Assembly: GCF_005503355.1 (NCBI RefSeq)
Contig: NZ_SCMK01000036.1
Location: 1-38,551 of the forward strand
Length of the DNA stretch: 38,551 nt
Direction: 5' to 3'
Source of the DNA: Sphingomonas sp. 1F27F7B
Lineage (GTDB): Bacteria > Pseudomonadota > Alphaproteobacteria > Sphingomonadales > Sphingomonadaceae
In this document: positions 29,820-36,845 of the stretch, piece after piece
Numbering within the stretch: the stretch's first letter is position 1
Layout of the letters: every line of letters begins with the position of its first letter
The notes under the pieces: generated by a model
Told to the model about the DNA's origin: nothing
Database searches by the model: none
The model's input: only the letters and a program-made list of their open reading frames with translations
Program-made: the position numbers and the translations under genes

Positions 29820-30229
29820 CGGCCCGCCCGCCTTTCCGCCACAACGGAGGCCCGGCGCTGGACGATACCCCGCCAGCTCCGCCGCGCCTGCCCCATGATG
29901 CCGCCTGCGTGCGCTGCGCCCACTGGACGCCGCCCAGCGAGCGGGAGGAATCCGATTATCGCTATTGGGCAATGACGGGGCGCGGGCGGCGCGTGAAGGA
30001 GCCGAGCGGCCATTGCTTCCGCGTGATGCACAGGCCCGGAGGCCCGCTTTCATTTTCGGGCACGATGGGCCGGAGCAGTTGCTATAACTACGAGGCGAAG
30101 CCGCCGCCTGCCTATCGACCCAGCGGGCAAGGCTTTGTCACCATTTGGGGGCCGGGTGACAAGATTCTCTGGCAGGGGCGCGAGGGCGAGGAACCCGCCG
30201 AGTTCCGGCAAGGCGAGCTGGACCTATAG
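29816..30229 (+). CDS. Hypothetical protein with HNGGPALDD motif
   Basis: A 137-residue protein. PPFRHNGGPALDD at residues 5-17 is a motif I have seen at the start of many small alphaproteobacterial plasmid or prophage proteins. CVRCAHW (about 31-37) plus HCFRVM and SSCYNYEA give four cysteines that could bind a metal. GTG at 29816 overlaps the previous stop (GTGA). Function unknown. Confidence 0.62.
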   Translation: MTARPPFRHNGGPALDDTPPAPPRLPHDAACVRCAHWTPPSEREESDYRYWAMTGRGRRVKEPSGHCFRVMHRPGGPLSFSGTMGRSSCYNYEAKPPPAYRPSGQGFVTIWGPGDKILWQGREGEEPAEFRQGELDL

Positions 30230-30252
30230 ACAGGGCGAAGGAAGGTAGAGCG

Positions 30253-30597
30253 ATGAAGGTTGAGACGCGGCAGACGATCGAGCGCCAGATTGCGCGCAAA
30301 GCGGCCGAGGGGCTGATTGCGGGCGGCTATGCCGTGTCGGTCTATGACGGCGAGGAAATCGCCTTGGAGGCGTCCACGGACGTTAAGGCGATCATGGCCG
30401 CCATGTTCGCCACCGACGAGGATTATCTATTCGCCATGAAGCCCGACGAGGCCGGGAAGATGGAGCGGCAGGGCTATGCCCGCTTCATCTACGGCAACGA
30501 AGGTTGGGACGTGATGAGCGACTACACCACCAATCTTGAAAGCGAGCTGGCGGGGGCGAAGGCCGAAGCCGACAAGCTGGAAACGCGGCACGGATAA
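30253..30597 (+). CDS. Hypothetical small soluble protein
   Basis: A 114-residue alpha/beta protein: a helical N-terminus (ETRQTIERQIARKAAEGLIA), strands around GYAVSVYDGEEIALEASTD, an acidic helical region (KAIMAAMFATDEDYLFAMKP) and GNEGWDVMSDYTTNLES near the end. Good Shine-Dalgarno (AAGGAAGG). Third gene of the operon from 29028. I recognise no family. Confidence 0.6.
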   Translation: MKVETRQTIERQIARKAAEGLIAGGYAVSVYDGEEIALEASTDVKAIMAAMFATDEDYLFAMKPDEAGKMERQGYARFIYGNEGWDVMSDYTTNLESELAGAKAEADKLETRHG

Positions 30598-30609
30598 GGA
30601 GCGCCTGCT

Positions 30610-31005
30610 ATGGAAACCATCGACTTGACGCCGACATGGGGCGAAATCGGCTTGCTGTATGTCCGTCTTGCGGAATCTGGCGAGACGAAGGCCCTTACGG
30701 AAATGCGGGGCGAGGTCGCGCGGGCCTTTGCCGCCTCGCAAGCCCTCACGGCGATTATGGGCGACTTGCCCGCCGAGCTGCGCGACCGCGCCCGCATCAT
30801 CATAGGCGAGGAGCTGGCGAAGCAGGGTTTCCCCGGCGATCGGCCGCGTTCCGATTCTGGCGAAGCCGGGGCCGTCGATCGAGGCACCGCCACCAAGGCT
30901 ATCGAGCAAGCCTTTGGGGGCAAGCCCGCCCCGATTATGCTTGATGAAGCGTGGGAGTGGGATCGCGCGGCGAAGAAGCAGGCCGGAGAGAATGGCGAGC
31001 AATGA
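30610..31005 (+). CDS. Hypothetical protein, unknown
   Basis: A 131-residue protein, acidic, mostly helical. The stretch TPTWGEIGLLYVRLAESGET (about 7-26) followed by helices (EVARAFAASQALTAIMGDLP) is its best-defined part; the C-terminus is Ala/Glu-rich. AAGGAG precedes the ATG. Same operon as the two genes before. No motif recognised. Confidence 0.6.
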   Translation: METIDLTPTWGEIGLLYVRLAESGETKALTEMRGEVARAFAASQALTAIMGDLPAELRDRARIIIGEELAKQGFPGDRPRSDSGEAGAVDRGTATKAIEQAFGGKPAPIMLDEAWEWDRAAKKQAGENGEQ

Positions 31006-31026
31006 AGTTCCGAAGGGGATCAGGGG

Positions 31027-31347
31027 ATGAATGACGCTATGGGCCACACGGCCGTTTTCGGCGCGACGGGCGGGGGTAAGTCTAGCTTTCCTCCCATGCT
31101 GCAATTCGAGTTCCATGCCTATGCCGGGGACGAATCCGGCGTGATCGCGGCGCAACCGACGATTACGACCGAGCGCATGGCGAGCCATAGCGCCGCGCGG
31201 GCGAAGGCGGGCCGTATCGCCAAGCAGATCGGGGGGCCGGTCGATTTGGCGCTGGCAGGGGCCGCGCCGTGGGATGATCGCTACATCACCACGGCCAGCC
31301 CCAGCGAACATCATGCCTCTGGCTATCGGTTGGAGAGGCTGACTTGA
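31027..31347 (+). CDS. Small protein with a P-loop-like motif
   Basis: A 106-residue protein. FGATGGGKSS (about 11-20) fits the Walker A pattern GxxxxGKS, but no Walker B or other nucleotide-binding element follows and the protein is too short for a complete P-loop NTPase. The rest is Ala-rich helix (SHSAARAKAGRIAKQIG) and ends ASGYRLERLT. It overlaps the SNase start by one base. Possibly a truncated or accessory domain. Confidence 0.55.
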   Translation: MNDAMGHTAVFGATGGGKSSFPPMLQFEFHAYAGDESGVIAAQPTITTERMASHSAARAKAGRIAKQIGGPVDLALAGAAPWDDRYITTASPSEHHASGYRLERLT

Positions 31348-31757
31348 TGCCCTTGGTGTTCATCGCCGCCGCCGCGCTGGCGGGTTGTTCCGTGACCGAT
31401 GGCGACACGATCAGATGCGGGGACGAGCGTATCCGGTTTCTTGGCGTGGACGCGCCCGACGATCCGAGCAACAGCCGGTGCAGGCCGGTGCCCAAGCCCG
31501 GCGCGATTTGCGACCGGCAGCGGGCCGAGGCGAGCAAAGAGGCGTTGCAGCGGACCATGACAGGGCCGCTTTCGATCGAGCGCGTAGGGGTCGACCCCTA
31601 CGGGCGCACGCTGGCGTTGGTCTATGTGCAGGGGCGCAGCCTCTCATGCCGCCAGATCGAGGCCGGGCAGGCTGTCTATGTGGCGCGTTGGGATCAGGAC
31701 GGGCGGGTTGCGCGTGAGTGCCCCCGTGCGGTTGCGAGCTGGCAGGGGTGGCGATGA
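31347..31757 (+). CDS. Thermonuclease-like (SNase) protein
   Basis: A 136-residue protein of the staphylococcal nuclease family, cleaving single- or double-stranded nucleic acid with Ca2+. VTDGDTIRCGDERIRFLGVD (about 16-35) holds the first strands and the first catalytic Arg. The Glu in RAEASKEAL and the Arg in DPYGRTLALVYV complete the triad Arg-Glu-Arg. A short hydrophobic start (LVFIAAAALAGC) could be a signal, perhaps a lipobox, but has no basic residue. Plasmid-borne SNases are common near conjugation genes. ATG at 31347 shares a base with the preceding stop; its stop overlaps the recombinase start. Confidence 0.82.
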   Translation: MPLVFIAAAALAGCSVTDGDTIRCGDERIRFLGVDAPDDPSNSRCRPVPKPGAICDRQRAEASKEALQRTMTGPLSIERVGVDPYGRTLALVYVQGRSLSCRQIEAGQAVYVARWDQDGRVARECPRAVASWQGWR

Positions 31758-32404
31758 TGGGCGCGCCAGACCCCGGAACGCTCAATAGGCGCAGCGCCGA
31801 GGGCGGGGCGTTGATCGGCTATGCGCGGGTATCGACGCCCGAACAGGACATGGGCTTGCAGATCGACGCGCTAGAGAAGGCGGGTTGTGCCCGCATCTTC
31901 ACGGACGTTGCAGGCGGTGCGAAGGCAGAGCGGGCCGGGCTGGCCGAGGCGCTGGCCTATCTTCGCCCGTCAGACACGCTTGTCGTGTGGAAGATCGACC
32001 GGCTAGGCCGCTCGCTTCCCCATCTGGTCGGGCTTGTCGAAAATCTGCGTGATCGGGGCATAGGCTTCCGATCGCTGACAGATGCCGGGATGGACACGAC
32101 GACGCCCAGCGGCGCGTTGATCTTCCATATATTCGCGGCGCTGGCCGACTTTGAGCGGTCGCTGATCCGCGAGCGGACAAAGGCCGGATTGGAGGTCGCC
32201 GCCGCGCGCGGCCGAAAGGGCGGCCGTAGGTCGGTTGTCACGCCGGGAGTGCTGAAACGCGCGCGCGACATGATGGATAAGGGGTTGACGGTGCGGCAGG
32301 CCGCCGCCGCGCTCAAGATCGGCAAGACGCCGCTCTATGAGGCGCTACGTGCAGCGGACGAGGCCGCAGGCAGCGGATCGGGGGACGAAGAAAATGGCGT
32401 ATGA
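31754..32404 (+). CDS. Serine recombinase (resolvase/invertase)
   Basis: A 216-residue small serine recombinase. GALIGYARVSTPEQDMGLQI has the catalytic Ser27; WKIDRLGRSLPHL and SGALIFHIFAALADFERSLI (about 118-137) are family motifs, followed by the long E helix (RERTKAGLEVAAARGRKGG) and a C-terminal helix-turn-helix (LTVRQAAAALKIGKTPLYEA). It probably resolves plasmid dimers or came with a transposon. I found no clear res site or inverted repeats nearby. ATGA overlap with the SNase gene. Confidence 0.9.
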   Translation: MMGAPDPGTLNRRSAEGGALIGYARVSTPEQDMGLQIDALEKAGCARIFTDVAGGAKAERAGLAEALAYLRPSDTLVVWKIDRLGRSLPHLVGLVENLRDRGIGFRSLTDAGMDTTTPSGALIFHIFAALADFERSLIRERTKAGLEVAAARGRKGGRRSVVTPGVLKRARDMMDKGLTVRQAAAALKIGKTPLYEALRAADEAAGSGSGDEENGV

Positions 32405-32672
32405 CGATTACCGGGAAGGCGACCGCTTTTCGGTGGACTTCCGCATGGCGGGCCAAATGAAAGGCTGTTGGCACCTGATAGGCGAAACTACCACGCTGGA
32501 CGAGGCGTGCGCGATGTTCGACGGCATTGTTGCTTCCGATCGCGCGGAAGGTGCAACGCCGGGGGCACGCTGGCGCATGTGTCATATGCGCGGTTCCGAA
32601 ATTCTCCGCGTCATTGAGGATATGACGCTTACGAGGGACGGGTTGGCCACGACGCCCGCCGACGCTGACTGA
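32394..32672 (+). CDS. Hypothetical small protein
   Basis: A 92-residue alpha/beta protein: YDDYREGDRFSVDFRMAGQM, then LIGETTTLDEACAMFDGIVA, RWRMCHMRGSEILRVIEDMT. The strands and helix suggest a small compact domain. It overlaps the recombinase by 11 bases and is the last gene of the operon from 29028. Unknown function. Confidence 0.6.
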   Translation: MAYDDYREGDRFSVDFRMAGQMKGCWHLIGETTTLDEACAMFDGIVASDRAEGATPGARWRMCHMRGSEILRVIEDMTLTRDGLATTPADAD

Positions 32673-32769
32673 TAGCGCGCTGTCCGTCCCTCTAGCGTAA
32701 CGATTCATTGCTTTTCGAGGCACTTTCGGCCTATTCACGCACTACCTACGGAGACGTGGGCGGGGGCGT

Positions 32770-32881
32770 GGAAACCCTCTGATAATCGAGCCGGTCGAGC
32801 TTAACGACCGGGTGGCGGACGCGCATGTCCAGAAGCCACCCGGCTTTAAAGGCGTTCGCGCCTGACGATTATCAGGTTTCC
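32770..32881 (+). ncRNA. Candidate multi-stem leader RNA
   Basis: An outer stem pairs GGAAACC (32770-32776) and TGATAATCG (32780-32788) with CGATTATCA (32866-32874) and GGTTTCC (32875-32881), 16 base pairs with one three-base bulge. Inside are CCGGTCG/CGACCGG (32791-32797, 32805-32811), GTGGC-GGAC/GTCC-GCCAC (32812-32820, 32827-32839) and AGGCG-TTCG-CGCCT (32850-32863). A 9-bp alternative, CCGGGTGGC/GCCACCCGG (32808-32816, 32835-32843), excludes the first inner stem. It ends 130 bases before the cyclase gene. It could also be a DNA site. Confidence 0.5.
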
Positions 32882-32899
32882 AACACCCGGTTCCAAGCG

Positions 32900-32926
32900 G
32901 GCACGCCTCCAAAATGGGGGCGTGCC
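32900..32926. repeat. Strong hairpin before the diguanylate cyclase gene
   Basis: GGCACGCCTCC (32900-32910) pairs with GGGGGCGTGCC (32916-32926), 10 of 11 positions, loop AAAAT. No U-run. It may be part of the same leader structure. Confidence 0.7.
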
Positions 32927-33011
32927 GCTGGCTTTCCGGCCTACTCCCGACAGCACAGTTTCGGAAATGGCGCGAGATCGCTGCCATCGGTTTTGCTTGT
33001 TGGGGGGGTAA

Positions 33012-34148
33012 GTGACCAATTCGGAAAATTCTTCTGGCTCGATACTGGAATGGCTTGGCTTTCGCGGCGCGCGCGGGGGGCGCAGCGTGGACGGGAAACC
33101 GGCGTTCGCAAACGGCGCTGGCAATGTCTTCCAGCAGGCACGCCGCCATCTGCTCGATGAAATCGCGGCCTTCCTGCTCACCTATGAGCTGGACGTGACG
33201 CCTAATAATCTTCTCACGGCGCACGGGGCCTTTTCCGGGTCCAATCCCGCCCTCGCGCGCAAGATCGCCCAGCATGTGACCGCTGGCCTAGCCGTGACAC
33301 AGGAATGGCTGGACGAAATCACGGCGGCAGACGAGACGATCGACAAGCACGATGGCATCCAGCACCTCATGGCGAGGTTGGAAACGACGCTCGAAAGTTT
33401 CTCGAAGAACGCCAACGACACGCGCAGCGCGACGGCCGACTATACCGACGAGCTGGAACAGCATGTGGCCGAGCTGGATCAGGTTCAGGGAACGGGGCAA
33501 ATCCTTTCCAGCCTAGCCGATTTGGCGAAGGCGATGCTTGAGCGAACCCGCAAGCTGGAAACCGACATGCGGCGCAGCGAGGAGGAGGCCAAGGCGCTTC
33601 GCCGTAGTCTGGAAAAGGCGCGGCGCGAGGCAGAGATTGACCACATGACCGGCCTTCCCAATCGCCGGGCTTTCGAGGCGGTCCTAGAGCGGGAATATCG
33701 TGACGCCAGAGCGAGCTTTGACCCGCTGACCGTAGCTTTCTGCGATATAGACCATTTTAAGCGCATCAATGATACGCACGGCCATGATGCAGGCGATCGG
33801 GTCATTCGACTTATCGCGGAAATGCTCGCTACAATTTCGGACGATAATTGTCATGTAGCGCGCCACGGTGGAGAGGAGTTTGTTATGCTGTTCCGAGGCG
33901 TCAGCCTGTCCGAAGCGCATAAGAAACTTGACGGCTTGCGGGAACAGATGGCCGAACGTCGCTTACGAAACCGCAAGACCGATGAACCCTTGGGGCAAAT
34001 CACCTTCTCCGCCGGTATCGCGGACGTGTTTGATTTTCCTGATCCAAGGGCGGCCCTCAAAGCGGCCGATGAAGCCCTTTACGCCGCAAAGCAGGCTGGT
34101 CGAAACCAAGTGATGATCGCTCCCAAGGGAGGCGCGCAGGCCGCATGA
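33012..34148 (+). CDS. Diguanylate cyclase (GGDEF)
   Basis: A 378-residue cytoplasmic enzyme that should make c-di-GMP from two GTP. Residues 40-205 form a helical N-domain ending in a coiled coil (TRKLETDMRRSEEEAKALRR). The GGDEF domain starts at DHMTGLPNRRAFEAVL (210-225), with FCDIDHFKRINDTHGHDAGD (243-262) and the active site RHGGEEF (284-290). The RxxD inhibition site is absent (Ser277 and Cys280 at those places). There is no membrane segment. Start is a GTG with a run of G's four bases upstream. Its stop overlaps the response-regulator gene, so the pair is one operon. Confidence 0.93.
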   Translation: MTNSENSSGSILEWLGFRGARGGRSVDGKPAFANGAGNVFQQARRHLLDEIAAFLLTYELDVTPNNLLTAHGAFSGSNPALARKIAQHVTAGLAVTQEWLDEITAADETIDKHDGIQHLMARLETTLESFSKNANDTRSATADYTDELEQHVAELDQVQGTGQILSSLADLAKAMLERTRKLETDMRRSEEEAKALRRSLEKARREAEIDHMTGLPNRRAFEAVLEREYRDARASFDPLTVAFCDIDHFKRINDTHGHDAGDRVIRLIAEMLATISDDNCHVARHGGEEFVMLFRGVSLSEAHKKLDGLREQMAERRLRNRKTDEPLGQITFSAGIADVFDFPDPRAALKAADEALYAAKQAGRNQVMIAPKGGAQAA

Positions 34149-34807
34149 ATGAGGGGACGCCAGATGAAGACGTATTCCCCGGCGCGAAGCTCTCCGATCC
34201 GGCAATGGTGCGGGCGATGGGCGGGGCGCTGGCGGTCCTCGCCGGGTTGCTGGAAGGGAAAGGCGTCGCATCGGTGGAGGAAACCTCCAACGTGCTGGGG
34301 ATTTACGCTGTCATCACCGGAGAAACCGCACCCGATGAAGGTTTGATCCTCGCTTGTTGGGCAGGGATTTTGCGTGATGCGGCACAGGAGAAGACCAAAA
34401 AAGAACGGGGAGCCGGGAAAATGGGTGTAGGATCGGGCAGCGCGGCCGTGCTGGTTGTGGAGGATGAACCCCTAGTCAGGACGATGGCGGCCGACATTCT
34501 CATGGACGCGGGCTATCGCGTCTTTGAGGCGTGCGAGGCGGCCGATGCTCTGGCGATCCTTGACGGCCGCGATGATATTGGCGCGGTGTTCACCGATATT
34601 GAAATGCCCGGAATGACCGGCCTCGCCTTGGCCGCTACCGTCCGCGACCGATGGCCATCCATGCCGGTCCTCGTTACCTCTGGCCGCGTGCGACCAGGTG
34701 CAGGCGAATTGCCGAACGGAGCTGCCTTTATCGCCAAGCCCTACATGCCCGGTGAATTGGTCGCCACGCTCGGCAAGATACTCCCTCCCCCCGATTCCGG
34801 CGATTAA
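34145..34807 (+). CDS. Response regulator with novel N-terminal domain
   Basis: A 220-residue protein. Residues 1-92 are a helical region (AMVRAMGGALAVLAGLLEGK, then VLGIYAVITGETAPDEGLIL) that I do not recognise. Residues 100-213 are a CheY-like receiver: VLVVEDEPLVRTM with acidic pocket Glu106-Asp107, phospho-acceptor Asp151 in FTDIEMPGMTG, Ser179 and Lys198 (AKPYMPGEL). No output DNA-binding domain. It may signal to, or be signalled by, the cyclase next to it, with a host histidine kinase as donor. ATGA overlap with the cyclase; stop overlaps a converging stop. Confidence 0.88.
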   Translation: MNEGTPDEDVFPGAKLSDPAMVRAMGGALAVLAGLLEGKGVASVEETSNVLGIYAVITGETAPDEGLILACWAGILRDAAQEKTKKERGAGKMGVGSGSAAVLVVEDEPLVRTMAADILMDAGYRVFEACEAADALAILDGRDDIGAVFTDIEMPGMTGLALAATVRDRWPSMPVLVTSGRVRPGAGELPNGAAFIAKPYMPGELVATLGKILPPPDSGD

Positions 34808-35160
34808 TGTTCCATCAGGCTGAATGAGCCGCGAACAAGGGCAAGCCCAACGGAAAGCCGTTCGGCCGCCTCTTTCTGCTCGATGCCTAGTCGCTTGGCG
34901 ATTTGCTCGATCGAAAGCCCGTTTTGCCGATGCAGGAACAAGGCGCGATCGGTCAAATGCGGCAATTCATCAACACAATCCCAAAATTCATCTTCGGGAA
35001 ATGTCATGCGCGGTGACGCCATGCACGTATCTATTGATTGTTGCAGATAACAATCGGCGGCTGAATCATCGACCTCAACGAGTATCGCAAGAGCTTTTTC
35101 CATGAACTCTAGGGCAACCGCTTTCCGTTGCTCTCGATAGATATTGGAAGAATCAACCAT
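34804..35160 (-). CDS. Sigma-region-4-like small HTH protein
   Basis: A 118-residue protein. Residues about 65-112 (LTDRALFLHRQNGLSIEQIA, KRLGIEQKEAAERLSVGLAL) resemble the helix-turn-helix of sigma region 4.2, as in LuxR or ECF factors. The N-terminal part (REQRKAVALEFMEKALAILV) is helical and carries Cys residues at 37, 46 and 61. It lacks region 2, so it is not a full sigma factor. A perfect AAGGAGG lies eight bases before the ATG at 35160. Its 3' end overlaps the response-regulator stop. Regulatory role is a guess. Confidence 0.65.
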   Translation of the reverse strand: MVDSSNIYREQRKAVALEFMEKALAILVEVDDSAADCYLQQSIDTCMASPRMTFPEDEFWDCVDELPHLTDRALFLHRQNGLSIEQIAKRLGIEQKEAAERLSVGLALVRGSFSLMEH

Positions 35161-35532
35161 AGCCTAGTCCTCCTTTCGGTCGCTGTAGGGGGACAATGAC
35201 TCGACAATAGGGCAATTGCACGCGCAACTAGGGCCAGATTGAACAGTAATTTTATTACAACGATAAGCACCCCTCGCCTGCCCGGACAGGGGCGGCGCGT
35301 GGCATCGGCTAGATTGTTTGTTGGTCTTCCGACGATGGCGATTCCTTGCGGGCCATCGTCGGAAGTGGACGGCCGCACAAATTGGGGGGCGTGGGCCGCG
35401 CCGGGCCTCTAGCATAAAATTACGGCCCTGCATCCCCGGCGTTGATACATTCGTCGCGCAGGACGCTCGATTGAGCCGCCCCGATCGCGGCGGCCGACAA
35501 TCGTTCGGCTGATAGCATCGAGCCGCACGCAG
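35161..35532. other. Non-coding region with a 13-bp inverted repeat
   Basis: No supported gene. It holds the promoter of the leftward gene at 35160 (not clearly visible) and an inverted repeat at 35326-35365. A short open frame at 35318-35512 has unusual composition and no Shine-Dalgarno, and is rejected. Confidence 0.5.
35326..35365. repeat. 13-bp perfect inverted repeat
   Basis: CTTCCGACGATGG (35326-35338) and CCATCGTCGGAAG (35353-35365) with a 14-base loop. It could be a hairpin RNA, recombination site or operator. No terminator U-run follows. Confidence 0.8.
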
Positions 35533-35586
35533 TATGCACATACGCGCATAATTTCCGCTTGCGAGCTATGTATATTTGTGCATAAT
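35533..35586 (+). promoter_or_regulatory. HigBA-type promoter with twin operators
   Basis: TTGCGA (35559-35564), 16 bases, CATAAT (35581-35586) as promoter. Two 18-base elements with TATG-N10-CATA layout, TATGCACATACGCGCATA (35533-35550) and TATGTATATTTGTGCATA (35568-35585), lie 35 bases apart; the second covers the promoter spacer and -10 box. This fits autorepression by the antitoxin. Confidence 0.65.
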
Positions 35587-35593
35587 AGCCGCG

Positions 35594-35968
35594 ATGGATA
35601 CTGAACGGCCGGTTCGATGGGTGGCATCGTCAAAGCGCGATTTTCGGGAGTTCCCGGACGATGTGCAGGACGTAATGGGCTATGCCCTGCACCTCGCGCA
35701 GCAAGGCGGGCAGCACCCCAGCACTAAGCCGTTGAAGGGCTTTGGCGGCGCTGGCGTGGTCGAGATCATAGACGACCACCAAGGCGATACGTTCCGCACG
35801 GTCTATACGGTCAAATTCGCGGAGGCGGTCTATGTCCTGCACGCCTTCCAGAAGAAATCCAAGCAGGGCAAGGCCACGCCGCAGGCCGATATGGATTTGA
35901 TCCGAACGCGGCTGAAATCCGCCGAGGAGCATCACCGGCAACACCAGACCCCGCGAGGCACAGCATGA
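35594..35968 (+). CDS. HigB/RelE-like toxin (Gp49-type)
   Basis: A 124-residue protein of the phage-derived Gp49-like group of RelE/HigB toxins, probable mRNA interferases. WVASSKRDFREFPDDVQDVM (about 10-29), KPLKGFGGAGVVEIIDDHQG (about 46-65), TFRTVYTVKFAEAVYVLHAF (66-85) and QKKSKQGKATP (86-96) match the fold and basic active-site tail. ATG at 35594 follows a promoter whose -10 box ends seven bases earlier, so the message may be leaderless; an in-frame GTG at 35576 overlaps the promoter and is rejected. ATGA overlap with the antitoxin gene. Confidence 0.87.
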   Translation: MDTERPVRWVASSKRDFREFPDDVQDVMGYALHLAQQGGQHPSTKPLKGFGGAGVVEIIDDHQGDTFRTVYTVKFAEAVYVLHAFQKKSKQGKATPQADMDLIRTRLKSAEEHHRQHQTPRGTA

Positions 35969-36291
35969 GCGCACAGGACGAAATCATTGAGGAAGGCAGC
36001 GGCAATGTCTTTGCCGATCTAGGCTTTGCCGACCCCGACACCCACCTTTTGAAAGCCCAGCTCGTTACCCGTGTGGCCGAGGCCATGCAGGAGCGGAAGT
36101 TGACGCAGATCGCCGCCGCCAAGGTTACGGGATCTACTCAACCGGAATTGTCGCGCATCCTGCGAGGCCAGTTCCGCAGCGTCTCGGTTGAGCGGCTTCT
36201 AGCCATGCTCACCCGGCTTGGCTGCAAGGTCGATATTGTCGTGCGCCCGCAGGGGCGGACCACTGAATCGGCCGTGATCCACTTCGCCTAA
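35965..36291 (+). CDS. HigA-like XRE antitoxin
   Basis: A 108-residue antitoxin partner. The start (EEGSGNVFADLGFADPDTHL) is typical of HigA proteins paired with Gp49-type toxins. The helix-turn-helix (LTQIAAAKVTGSTQPELSRI, about 46-65) is followed by LRGQFRSVSVERLLAMLTRL and a C-terminal strand (KVDIVVRP). It should neutralise the toxin and repress the operon at the TATG-N10-CATA elements. Toxin-first order as in higBA. Confidence 0.9.
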   Translation: MSAQDEIIEEGSGNVFADLGFADPDTHLLKAQLVTRVAEAMQERKLTQIAAAKVTGSTQPELSRILRGQFRSVSVERLLAMLTRLGCKVDIVVRPQGRTTESAVIHFA

Positions 36292-36533
36292 TGTGCGATG
36301 ATTTCGCGCAAGCCCGGCTCGATATGTTCGAGGCCGGGCTATTCGGCCAAGGGCCTGCCTTCTGGCGCTGGATCGAAACCGACGCGGCGCAACCCTATCT
36401 TGCCGCTTTCGCCGCCGATCGACGGCCGCCCGAACCCGGCGAACCCTTCGCTATCGACCTAGCGGCCGACGACTTGCTTGCTCCCGATCGCCTCGCCCAG
36501 CTCGCCCTACAGATCGAGGCCGACCATGCTTGA
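36291..36533 (+). CDS. Hypothetical small acidic protein
   Basis: An 80-residue acidic protein (ARLDMFEAGLFGQGPAFWRW, then PFAIDLAADDLLAPDRLAQL). It shares one base with the HigA-like stop and overlaps the following gene by eight bases, so it belongs to the toxin-antitoxin operon as a third gene. No known motif. Confidence 0.6.
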   Translation: MCDDFAQARLDMFEAGLFGQGPAFWRWIETDAAQPYLAAFAADRRPPEPGEPFAIDLAADDLLAPDRLAQLALQIEADHA

Positions 36534-36825
36534 TCCCAATCCGTCCATAGCCGACCTTGACGCATTGCTAGATCGCCACCGCAACGACGATGCGGCTATG
36601 GAAAAGATCGTTCGCGGGTATCTCCGTTGCGCGATCTACAGCTATCAGAAGCATTGCGTTTGGCGCGCCCTGCGCCACATCGGCAAGGACGATTGGAGTT
36701 TCAAAGAGGAAGACGTTGCCGCCTTGAGGGCCGAAGGCGCGAAATCCATTTCGGACTTTCGAGACTGGCTCATTGAGGAGCTGGCCGGGATGGGGATCAG
36801 CGCCCACACCGGCTTGCCGAATTGA
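36526..36825 (+). CDS. Hypothetical small helical protein
   Basis: A 99-residue mostly helical protein: SIADLDALLDRHRNDDAAME, YLRCAIYSYQKHCVWRALRH, then SISDFRDWLIEELAGMGISA. Starts with ATG at 36526 inside the previous gene. It is the last gene of this operon and converges with the transglycosylase gene, 20 bases away. Unknown function. Confidence 0.6.
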   Translation: MLDPNPSIADLDALLDRHRNDDAAMEKIVRGYLRCAIYSYQKHCVWRALRHIGKDDWSFKEEDVAALRAEGAKSISDFRDWLIEELAGMGISAHTGLPN

Positions 36826-36845
36826 GCGCCTAGCGCGCCGTCGCT

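Larger units (their letters stand above)
32673..33011. other. Gene-free region upstream of the diguanylate cyclase
   Basis: No protein gene on either strand. It is dominated by nested inverted repeats (32770-32881) and one further hairpin (32900-32926), annotated separately. No good sigma-70 promoter is seen, but there must be one for the cyclase. A match to a c-di-GMP riboswitch was sought and not found. Confidence 0.6.

Noticed and set aside
30427..31314. 295-residue minus-strand frame over the 30.2-31.3 kb genes
   Set aside because: Opposes three plus-strand genes that have Shine-Dalgarno sequences and tight spacing; no protein motif.
31347..31400. Lipoprotein signal on the SNase
   Set aside because: LAGC fits a lipobox but the segment has no basic residue before it and the SNase fold starts within a few residues of the Cys.
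31718..32672. Complete transposon around the serine recombinase
   Set aside because: No transposase gene and no flanking inverted repeats were found, so it is annotated only as a recombinase gene.
32673..33011. c-di-GMP riboswitch before the diguanylate cyclase
   Set aside because: The conserved core of the GEMM-I or class II aptamers was not found; only the general idea of a structured leader is kept.
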